From positions 1 through 11,333 of the forward strand of contig CAJUOK010000037.1 in assembly GCA_910588015.1 (NCBI GenBank): DNA of 11,333 nucleotides, written 5' to 3'. The notes beneath the pieces are model-generated. The model was not told the origin of the DNA. It did not search any database and saw only the letters and a list, made by a program, of their open reading frames with translations. This document shows positions 1 to 5,703 of this stretch, piece by piece; position 1 is the stretch's first letter; every line of letters starts with the position of its first letter. Source of the stretch: an uncultured Christensenellaceae bacterium (GTDB taxonomy: Bacteria; Bacillota; Clostridia; Christensenellales; UBA3700). Both the position numbers and the translations under genes were made by a program.

Positions 1-1705
1 AGGTTATCGTCAAAGGTCTTTTGGTTATCTCTATACTCAACTCCTTGTCGTCGTTTCCTCCGTTTGCCCACTCCATTAAATCTTTATCCAACAACTCAGC
101 CGTTGCTTTGTATTCTCCCACCGTCTTGGCTTTGAGCTTCGCCGTAGTTCCGCTACCGTCAAAAGCAAGTCCCGTTGTCACTGGATTGATATTTATTTTT
201 GTCTTGTCGTAGTTCGCTCCCAGTTTAAACTCCTGCTCCGTTCCGTCATACGGTCGGCTCGTCTGACCAACAAACGACACTTCCGATACTTGATAAACTA
301 TCTTGTACTTATACTCTTTTACTACCGTACTTCCGTCCGTCCACACGTTACTGCCCTTTGGCTTACACTTTACCGTATATTCGCCCGGTACGCTTGCTGT
401 AAATATTGCGACTCCGTTGGCTATTTTATACGTCATATCCGATACCGTATTTTCACCGTTGACGGATTTGAAATCTATGGAAGTTATCTCAACTTTATCC
501 GTGTCAACGTTTGTAAGCTTAAAATCTATGGCGTTACCTAAATCATAATATTTTTTAGTATCGCCCTCTTGCTCCGGAGTTGGAGCTGTTGATGCCGCAT
601 AAGCGTCTGTCAACTTTAAATGAAATGCGGGACGAATTGCGCAGTCTGTGTTATGCACAAACGGGTCAGAGCCTGAATTACCGTTTTTGGTCAATAGATA
701 CCCTTGCGCATTACTGTGAACTCTCGCAGAACGCACCCAAGAATTTTCTTCATTTGAGCGTTGTGTTGCAGACAACATCCAAAGCCCTTGCTCCCCTATT
801 ATTCCTGTCTCGGAATAACTTGGAAGCCAAATTTTATCATTTCCCCAAGCGTTATAACCATTATTACCTTCATAATTCCACTCAACACCCGGATAACAGT
901 GTTGCATACAACTATCCAAAGCGTCATTATTGAGGTCATAATTGTGAGTATTGTTAAAATTTGTAACGTTATTATATGCAAATTGCTGAAGTTGCCAACT
1001 GACATTTTGAGGAATCTCTATAAATTTCTCAATACTTTTCGGCACTTGGACTGATTTTTCCATTGTATAAATTGCCCATTCGTTTGTCGCGTCTTTTGCC
1101 CATTCCGTACTTGACAACACAGACTTTGACGTCGCATAATATCCCCCGTTATTTAAAGTCTTAACTCTGATAGAGCTTGTTCCGTACATATTAGCAGGAT
1201 AAGCTTGCTTATTATTGTCGTCTGCGTAATATGTATTGTACTTAGACTTCTTTACTTCATTATTGTTTGAATTAGCGAGCCATAAAGTTATTATAGGTTC
1301 GCCGCTTAAATTCGTGGACAAGTACGTCGCTATCCACTGTTTCCCTTCAATAGTAACGTAGACTTCTTTTGAACCGTTCGCGCGCATATCTGCCGAAGTT
1401 CTCAAAGACGGAAAATCGGCGTTGCTTAATTTAACGTCTGTTCCCGTAACATATTTTATTAATTTTGCCAACACATTGCCGTCAAATACCAAATTATCGC
1501 TTCTAGAGCCATAGTCAGGCAACAATAAATTTCCCAAGTCTTCATAATCAGTTAAATCAGCCGTAGCGTCGGCTCTATTCTCTTCACCGCCAAATAAAGA
1601 TAAAAAACTCGTAGAAAAAATTAAACAAATTATGATAAACAAAACTATCGATATACTCTTGTAGCTTTTATGTAATAACATATTTACTTTATTATTGTTT
1701 CTCAT
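1..1705 (-). CDS. Large secreted surface protein with DUF6273-like domain and Ig-like repeats (partial, C-terminus off the left edge)
   Basis: An uninterrupted minus-strand frame runs from ATG at 1705 to the window edge (568 codons, no stop), so the gene is incomplete at its 3' end. AGAGG sits five bases before the ATG. The N-terminus is a long signal peptide: basic region, hydrophobic core at about residues 17-36, and a likely cleavage site after RADA near residue 47. Residues about 210-362 resemble the DUF6273 domain, a C-type-lectin/formylglycine-enzyme-like fold: WLPSYSETG, then GLWMLSATQRS, then NSWVRSA, closing with AIRPAFHLKL. Residues about 375-560 look like Ig-type beta-sandwich repeats, including an MBG-like segment with RPYDGTEQEF and, at the edge, KRPLTIT. 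Such proteins in Clostridia are exported and often cell-wall attached; the ligand is unknown. The anchor, if any, lies outside the window. Coding is sure; the domain names are from memory of family patterns. Confidence 0.85.
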   Translation of the reverse strand, partial: MRNNNKVNMLLHKSYKSISIVLFIIICLIFSTSFLSLFGGEENRADATADLTDYEDLGNLLLPDYGSRSDNLVFDGNVLAKLIKYVTGTDVKLSNADFPSLRTSADMRANGSKEVYVTIEGKQWIATYLSTNLSGEPIITLWLANSNNNEVKKSKYNTYYADDNNKQAYPANMYGTSSIRVKTLNNGGYYATSKSVLSSTEWAKDATNEWAIYTMEKSVQVPKSIEKFIEIPQNVSWQLQQFAYNNVTNFNNTHNYDLNNDALDSCMQHCYPGVEWNYEGNNGYNAWGNDKIWLPSYSETGIIGEQGLWMLSATQRSNEENSWVRSARVHSNAQGYLLTKNGNSGSDPFVHNTDCAIRPAFHLKLTDAYAASTAPTPEQEGDTKKYYDLGNAIDFKLTNVDTDKVEITSIDFKSVNGENTVSDMTYKIANGVAIFTASVPGEYTVKCKPKGSNVWTDGSTVVKEYKYKIVYQVSEVSFVGQTSRPYDGTEQEFKLGANYDKTKININPVTTGLAFDGSGTTAKLKAKTVGEYKATAELLDKDLMEWANGGNDDKELSIEITKRPLTIT

Positions 1706-1737
1706 ATCATCCTCTTCATATTTTAGTAGGTTTCGTT

Positions 1738-1957
1738 TTTCTGCTTCGGTTGTAAGCAACGGAGCGACGGCATAGCGAGCAACCAGACGCGTCTCGCGCG
1801 AGCGTCAATGACACAGACCTCTCCACTTCGGTCGAGGGACCTATTGATGCTGTCATTTCGACCAAGCATAGCGCGTGGAGAAATCTCAATCCGATTGAGA
1901 TATTTCGACTCCACTTCGTTTCGCTCAATATGACATTGCAAGGTTGCTCCTTGCTAT
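1738..1957. repeat. Composite palindromic dispersed repeat (TGTCATTTCGACC type)
   Basis: This block upstream of the surface protein gene is built of several palindromic units. The clearest runs from TGTCATTTCGACC at 1851 to ATATGACA ending at 1935, with arms GTGGAGAAATCTCAATC and GATTGAGAT..TCGACTCCAC folding round a centre near 1891. Next to it 1815-1837 carries AGACCTCTCC followed by ACTTCGGTCGAGG, a core repeated with 22 of 23 bases identical at 11268-11290. GCAAGG/CCTTGC (1938-1954) forms a further small hairpin, and GGTTG/CAACC arms lie around 1750-1780. Repeats of this type are scattered through many bacterial genomes and produce spurious reading frames; two such frames lie here and are not genes. 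The repeat lies between the surface protein gene and any promoter further upstream, so it may be in that gene's leader. Exact boundaries are uncertain. Confidence 0.75.
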
Positions 1958-2011
1958 TCGCCTATTTCTCAACTTAAAGTATACTTTGCTACTTTATTTT
2001 TCGCAGAACTA

Positions 2012-2025
2012 ATAGAATATTCTAT
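2012..2025. promoter_or_regulatory. Perfect 14-bp palindrome, possible operator
   Basis: ATAGAATATTCTAT is a perfect inverted repeat in the gene-free stretch upstream of the surface protein gene. Its size and symmetry suit a dimeric regulator, but AT-rich palindromes also arise by chance and no matching regulator gene is in the window. A separate 12-bp palindrome, AAAGTATACTTT, lies at about 1976-1987 and matches the inner part of the right end of the MITE-like element. Confidence 0.25.
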
Positions 2026-2108
2026 ACAACAACGCCTTCTAAACCAAATATTGTAATTTTTATTTCTCTCCAATATTTGATTTTCTGTCTTCCGGATAAT
2101 CTTTTAAT

Positions 2109-2240
2109 TCCAAAAAAGGTATACTTTTACTGACCAAAAGGTATTGCAAAAAAATGTGACACGAATTATAATATTATTGAAAAAATTCGCCGTTTCGCGG
2201 TACGCAAAACGGCAGTCAGTAAAAGTATACTTTTTTTGGA
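2109..2240. mobile_element. MITE-like element, 132 bp, with 26-bp terminal inverted repeats
   Basis: The left end (2109-2134, starting TCCAAAAAAGGTATAC) and the right end (2215-2240, ending GTATACTTTTTTTGGA) are inverted copies of each other with 25 of 26 positions matching. Both ends are flanked directly by AAT (2106-2108 and 2241-2243), which would fit a 3-bp target duplication. The interior has no reading frame of note but holds a second hairpin: GCCGTTT at 2189 and AAACGGC ending at 2213, with GCG/CGC stacked inside round a GTA loop. No transposase is present, so if mobile it would depend on one elsewhere. The alternative is a long stem-loop RNA or regulatory structure. Three bases of flanking duplication are weak evidence on their own; the inverted repeat itself is plainly visible. 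Confidence 0.6.
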
Positions 2241-2371
2241 AATTTGCTTTTTTATATATACTTTTTATTAAAAAAGAAAATTAAATAGTATAAAAAATTT
2301 ATAGTTGCTTAATATGTTACAAATCTGTTTTAATAATTAATATTTTCAAACAACATATTCGCAGTTATTAC

Positions 2372-2403
2372 AAAAAGAACCTACGTCGGTAGGTCCTTTT
2401 TTT
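2372..2403 (-). terminator. Bidirectional terminator after ypeB
   Basis: ACCTAC and GTAGGT pair round a GTCG loop, flanked on one side by AAAAAGA and on the other by a run of seven T. Read on the minus strand the hairpin is followed by TTCTTTTTG. It lies about 60 bases beyond the ypeB stop codon and closes the sleB-ypeB unit; read on the plus strand it also has a good T tract. Confidence 0.8.
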
Positions 2404-2461
2404 GACGATGCAAATGCATTATCGCATATTGCTTTTTATAAAATTTTTAATGACGTTATCT

Positions 2462-3823
2462 CTACATAAGAAGTTCGCCTTCGTCGGAATCGATAACTTG
2501 CATTACTCTGACTTCTTTTCCCGTCTTTGCGTCAACGAATATATAGAAATTGATATTATCCATACTTCCGTAAACTTCGTAAGTCAACAGCTCTTTGCCG
2601 TTGGACATCGGTATCAAAGCTAATCTAACGGACGTCACCGACATATTGCCGAAATCCATATTCGTGACTTCTCCCTCTGTGATTGAAGGAGACTGCGTGT
2701 CCCTTTGAGTGTGGTTGTAAATATAATTGAGTCCCTCAAAGCCTACTATTTTGCCGTCATCCAACGATACTTTGACTTTTATCATATCGGGATAATAGAT
2801 AATATCGTCTTTGGTATAACACATATTGACATACAAGAGCCCGTCGGTCACACAAGCATAGACTCCCTTCATATCGTCATAGCCCTGCTTCTTCATATAC
2901 TGCTCTGCAAGAAGAGTGCCTTCCTCAACAGTAAGTTTTGGCTCTTGAGCGTCAAACGAAGTGTCCCACATAACTATTGCTCCGCCTTTTTTTGCAAGCT
3001 GTATGCTTGCTATCTGACCGTTGGACATATTAGCTTGATACAAGAAGCTATCGAAACCGTTGGTATTTTCGCCTATAAACGTTATGCTTTTGACGTCATA
3101 GTCGCATAGAATCTTTTTTATTTTGTCTTCTTGTCCGTCTTTGGATATATCATCTCCGCTCAATCCCTTGACTTCCCTATTTATCAAAGAATCGCTGAAA
3201 GCTCCGTCGTAAATCAAAGAAGGATATTCGATACTGCCGTCGACGAGTCCGCTTGCTATGACTATAAACTCCTCGTTGAGTTTGTTAAGACCGTCAATTA
3301 TTCTGCCGCCCTCAACCAGTTTCTCTTTTACTTTGCCCAGACTTTTTCCCAACTTGAATGTCGATTGATAAAGTCCGTCCAATGTCTTGCGGTCTTCTTC
3401 GCTTATTTCACTTCCTGCGTTGAGTTTTTGCGCAAGGAATTTGGAATAATCGCCCACTTGATTGCAATATTTGATTGCATTGGACAAATCGTATCCGCCG
3501 TACGACAGCGTTGTCAGATTGGCAACCGCGGTCTGCGAGTTCATTGCAATTTCTATCAACATCTCATTGACGAGACTGTCGCTGCGCGTTACGCGCAGTT
3601 TTGACAGATTATTTTCCATATTAAGCAAACTGTCAGACAGCGTGTAATATGCATTTTCATAATTATATTCGCTGTTTGTCTTCCACTTTTCTTCGTTAGA
3701 CTTGGCTATACCCAAAAATACCGACAGCAAAATTATTGCAATTAGCAACAATATCGCCGAAATAATAAAAAAGTTTTTCCAACCTTTGGTCATTACCAAT
3801 CTACCTGATGCGTCTCTTAACAT
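2462..3823 (-). CDS. ypeB: Germination protein YpeB
   Basis: A 453-residue protein, close to the roughly 450 residues of Bacillus subtilis YpeB. It has a short polar N-terminus, one membrane segment at about residues 17-39, a helical region up to about residue 210, then C-terminal PepSY/YPEB-type repeats; the last ends FVDAKTGKEVRVMQ, the typical strand-and-turn of that domain. In Bacillus YpeB sits in the spore inner membrane and is needed for SleB to be present and held inactive until germination; the two depend on each other. Here the gene follows sleB with 10 bp between stop and start, and its strong Shine-Dalgarno (GAGAGGTGA) begins right at the sleB stop, so the two are surely co-transcribed and probably translationally coupled. 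The ATG at 3823 is chosen for that site. A second in-frame ATG twelve codons on (MTKGWKNFF) would look more like a usual family N-terminus but has a poor ribosome site. Confidence 0.93.
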   Translation of the reverse strand: MLRDASGRLVMTKGWKNFFIISAILLLIAIILLSVFLGIAKSNEEKWKTNSEYNYENAYYTLSDSLLNMENNLSKLRVTRSDSLVNEMLIEIAMNSQTAVANLTTLSYGGYDLSNAIKYCNQVGDYSKFLAQKLNAGSEISEEDRKTLDGLYQSTFKLGKSLGKVKEKLVEGGRIIDGLNKLNEEFIVIASGLVDGSIEYPSLIYDGAFSDSLINREVKGLSGDDISKDGQEDKIKKILCDYDVKSITFIGENTNGFDSFLYQANMSNGQIASIQLAKKGGAIVMWDTSFDAQEPKLTVEEGTLLAEQYMKKQGYDDMKGVYACVTDGLLYVNMCYTKDDIIYYPDMIKVKVSLDDGKIVGFEGLNYIYNHTQRDTQSPSITEGEVTNMDFGNMSVTSVRLALIPMSNGKELLTYEVYGSMDNINFYIFVDAKTGKEVRVMQVIDSDEGELLM

Positions 3824-3833
3824 TATTCACCTC

Positions 3834-4529
3834 TCATATTGCAAATTTGTGCTTGCCTATCGTCAGCTTGACCTGTCTCGACCATATCCAAGAACTTGTC
3901 GCTGTGGCAGGGTTGAAATAATAAAGACAGCCGTTGGTCGGGTCCCACCCGTTGAGCGCGTCTCTCGCCGCCGAATATGCCGATGAATTTGGCTCGAGAT
4001 TTATCTGTCCGTCGGCAACCGCCGTAAACGCATACGGTTGATAAATGACTCCCGATATCGAATTGGGGAACGACGAACTGCGTACTCTGTTGAGCACTAC
4101 GGCGCCAACCGCCACTTGTCCGAGGTATGGCTCCCCTCTTGCTTCCGCATAGATACATTTTGCCAAAAGATAGGTATCCGATGAATTATAACTGCTATTG
4201 CTGCTGCTTCCCGACGAAAGCGTCATACCCAGCGCCGCGGCAGTTTTAGAGCCCACTATACCGTCTACGGCAAGTCCGTTTTTACGCTGAAATCTCTTGA
4301 CGGCTTCTCTTGTGTTGGAACCGAATATTCCATCGACTTTGCCTGCATTGTAACCCCAATTGTTGAGCTTTGTTTGCAATGTGCGCACTTGCGAACCGCT
4401 GGAGCCCATTTTCAGTACCGCGGTTTCTTCCGCAGGCTTCAACGCATAAAAACAAAGTATCCCGACAATCAAAGTCGTGAGCAACAATACAACCGTGATT
4501 GACGATTTTATGATTACTTTTTTGTCCAT
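3834..4529 (-). CDS. sleB: Spore cortex-lytic enzyme SleB
   Basis: The start at 4529 is set by AAGGAG five bases upstream and gives 231 residues. Domains: an N-terminal hydrophobic segment (about residues 6-28; signal peptide or anchor), a peptidoglycan-binding PG_binding_1 domain (about 40-101, with GSSGSQVRTLQTKL and VDGIFGSNTREAVKRFQ), a Ser/Asn-rich linker (104-117), and the SleB/CwlJ hydrolase domain (119-231). The domain holds YAEARGE with the probable catalytic Glu at residue 129, then GQVAVGAVVLNRV, and SWIWSR. SleB is a lytic transglycosylase acting on muramic-delta-lactam-containing cortex during germination. The domain order and the ypeB partner distinguish it from CwlJ, which lacks the binding domain, and from vegetative hydrolases. 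An in-frame ATG at 4568 would add 13 residues (MAANCLERRKGDN) but has a weaker ribosome site. Confidence 0.93.
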   Translation of the reverse strand: MDKKVIIKSSITVVLLLTTLIVGILCFYALKPAEETAVLKMGSSGSQVRTLQTKLNNWGYNAGKVDGIFGSNTREAVKRFQRKNGLAVDGIVGSKTAAALGMTLSSGSSSNSSYNSSDTYLLAKCIYAEARGEPYLGQVAVGAVVLNRVRSSSFPNSISGVIYQPYAFTAVADGQINLEPNSSAYSAARDALNGWDPTNGCLYYFNPATATSSWIWSRQVKLTIGKHKFAI

Positions 4530-4541
4530 ATTGTCTCCTTT

Positions 4542-4565
4542 GCGGCGCTCAAGACAGTTCGCCGC
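4542..4565 (-). promoter_or_regulatory. sleB: Hairpin in the sleB leader just before the Shine-Dalgarno
   Basis: Read on the minus strand GCGGCG (4565-4560) pairs with CGCCGC (4547-4542) round a 12-base loop, ending two or three bases before the AAGGAG of sleB. A GC-only six-pair stem this near the ribosome site may affect initiation. It may also be chance. Confidence 0.3.
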
Positions 4566-4581
4566 CATATTGTCTCAAGGA

Positions 4582-4611
4582 CATTATTGACATTGATTTT
4601 TGTAAATATAC
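4582..4611 (-). promoter_or_regulatory. sleB: Possible forespore (sigma-F/sigma-G type) promoter for sleB
   Basis: On the minus strand GTATA (4611-4607) is followed after 15 bases by GTCAATAATG (4591-4582). The -35 and spacing fit the sigma-F/sigma-G pattern, but the -10 is imperfect for both. In B. subtilis sleB and ypeB are transcribed by sigma-G in the forespore, which is why this was looked for. A terminator upstream (about 4685-4715) separates sleB from the gene before it, so some promoter is needed in this interval. Confidence 0.3.
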
Positions 4612-4684
4612 AGACTTTTTCTTGCAAAATTAACAGCCGATTTATATGCCGAGCCGCAAATAAAAATATAATACGCGATAAATA

Positions 4685-4715
4685 AAAAAACACCCGCATT
4701 TTTTGCGAGCGTTTT
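4685..4715 (-). terminator. Terminator after the small membrane protein gene
   Basis: On the minus strand AACGCTCGCA pairs along its full length with TGCGGGTGTT (two G-U pairs) round a five-A loop, then runs into TTTTTTTATT. The wobble pairs make the stem complete only in the minus direction. It lies some 20 bases beyond the stop codon at 4733. Confidence 0.8.
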
Positions 4716-4732
4716 TAATGGTTGCCTTTGAA

Positions 4733-4954
4733 TTAAAGATTGATAATTCTGCAAATACTCTTCTTTAAAATCATAAAGATGAGGTCAAGAATCCAAACAA
4801 TGGTAAATCCAAAGATAAGGCGGATAAGTCCGGCAACAATCTTTCCTTCCATAAATCTTGTTACAAAACCACATACCCAAGAAGTAAATGGAATGATAGC
4901 CAAAATTACGCTTACAATGTAAGGAAGACCAAAGTAATCTGATTTCTTTGCCAT
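4733..4954 (-). CDS. Small hydrophobic membrane protein, 73 residues, unknown function
   Basis: After a short polar start (MAKKSDYFG) come two hydrophobic stretches, about residues 11-32 and 40-63, separated by a charged hinge (TRFMEGK) and ending in basic residues (KKSICRIINL). That suggests two membrane-spanning segments. The composition recalls the many tiny two-helix proteins of Clostridia; I do not recognise a named family with confidence, and TM2 or Pmp3-like assignments do not fit in detail. Coding is supported by AAGGAGTG seven bases or so before the ATG, a near-consensus sigma-A promoter, and a terminator directly after it. It forms a unit of its own between spoIIR and sleB. The strong promoter suggests expression during growth rather than in the spore. 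Confidence 0.8.
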   Translation of the reverse strand: MAKKSDYFGLPYIVSVILAIIPFTSWVCGFVTRFMEGKIVAGLIRLIFGFTIVWILDLIFMILKKSICRIINL

Positions 4955-4987
4955 AATAAAACACTCCTTTTTAATTTTTCTGCTTAT

Positions 4988-5015
4988 ATTATATCATATG
5001 TTAATATTATGTCAA
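4988..5015 (-). promoter_or_regulatory. Consensus sigma-A promoter of the small membrane protein gene
   Basis: On the minus strand TTGACA (5015-5010) is followed after 16 bases by TATAAT (4993-4988). Both hexamers are perfect. The start of transcription would be near 4981, giving a leader of under 30 bases with the ribosome site in it. Confidence 0.85.
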
Positions 5016-5117
5016 TAAAAAAATTTAATTTTTTGAATTATCCCTACATATTATGATATAAAAAGCAAAATCGTTACAAAATGCGCAACTCAAATAAACG
5101 TTTAAACTGCTATCCTT

Positions 5118-5645
5118 TCATTTATTGAATATCTTACCGAAAAGCTCGCCGAAAAAAGATTTGTATTCGACGTTTTCATCGTCAGCTCCGACAAAACACA
5201 ACGGAGGAAACACAACGCACCACCAATTATCTCCCTCTCCGCTTCCCAGCTCTATTATAAGAGCGTCATATACGCCTCTGTCGAGAGTCAATTCTCCGTA
5301 AGTACGCGCAGGAAACTCCTCTTTTCGCAGGCTAACTTTTGATTTATAATTATAACCGTATTGAGCCAAAGTGCTATCGGCGACGCTTTTCATAGCCGCA
5401 AGATTGCATTGCAATATTTGCATCGCCTCGTCTTTGCTTTTTACGTCTTGAAGCGCAGGCGACATAAAATCGACAATGCTCTCTTTTACTTTATATTTGA
5501 CGCTTTGGTCTATGCTGTCGTTGCTGTTGGCTCTGATATGTATTCTTAAATAACTCTCTTCATTGCTTTGCGTATGCGATTTTACCGCGTATATTCCTGC
5601 GATAATCAAAACCGCGCAAATTATTATAACTGCTACCACTTTCAT
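5118..5645 (-). CDS. spoIIR: Stage II sporulation protein R (SpoIIR)
   Basis: A 175-residue secreted signalling protein. An N-terminal hydrophobic segment (about residues 3-20) is followed by the family landmarks RIHIRANSN (34-42), which starts the mature domain, FPARTYGELTLDRGVYDAL (111-129), and NWWCVVFPPLCF (140-151), the most conserved stretch of SpoIIR. In B. subtilis SpoIIR is made in the forespore under sigma-F, exported to the space between the two membranes, and triggers SpoIIGA to cleave pro-sigma-E in the mother cell. The ATG at 5645 has GAGGTG four bases before it. The gene lies 58 bases beyond the GH29 gene on the same strand; a sigma-F-like promoter sits in that gap. No strong terminator follows; only an A/T-only hairpin lies near 5016-5033, before the next gene's promoter. 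Confidence 0.95.
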   Translation of the reverse strand: MKVVAVIIICAVLIIAGIYAVKSHTQSNEESYLRIHIRANSNDSIDQSVKYKVKESIVDFMSPALQDVKSKDEAMQILQCNLAAMKSVADSTLAQYGYNYKSKVSLRKEEFPARTYGELTLDRGVYDALIIELGSGEGDNWWCVVFPPLCFVGADDENVEYKSFFGELFGKIFNK

Positions 5646-5670
5646 TTTTCACCTCAAAAGTTGATATAGC

Positions 5671-5699
5671 AATTATTGCCAACAAATAAATTTTTATAC
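5671..5699 (-). promoter_or_regulatory. spoIIR: Candidate sigma-F promoter of spoIIR
   Basis: On the minus strand GTATA (5699-5695) and GGCAATAATT (5680-5671) match the remembered B. subtilis sigma-F patterns GywTA and GgnrAnAnTw at every fixed position, with a 14-base spacer, one shorter than usual. It begins just after the GH29 stop codon, and would start transcription some 18-20 bases before spoIIR. Since spoIIR is a sigma-F gene in B. subtilis, the fit in sequence and place is meaningful. Confidence 0.55.
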
Positions 5700-5703
5700 T
5701 GTT

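Noticed and set aside
21..933. Plus-strand frames of 63 to 117 residues in the left 1 kb
   Set aside because: All lie opposite the continuous minus-strand surface protein frame, which has a signal peptide and recognisable domains.
1716..1941. Two overlapping minus-strand frames of 70 and 72 residues
   Set aside because: They are translations of the palindromic dispersed repeat (peptides such as CHIERNEVESK are typical of it), overlap each other, and have no ribosome site.
1738..2240. CRISPR array
   Set aside because: The repeats are palindromic units of unequal length without regular spacers, and no cas gene is present.
2705..3604. Long plus-strand frames of 134 and 157 residues antisense to ypeB
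   Set aside because: They lie wholly opposite a well-recognised gene, have no ribosome sites, and resemble no family; they follow from the codon use of ypeB.
3787..3823. The first 12 residues of YpeB (MLRDASGRLVMT) as a repeat-derived extension
   Set aside because: The DNA shows only a loose likeness to the dispersed repeat at about 1780, too little to claim, and the strong ribosome site belongs to the upstream ATG.
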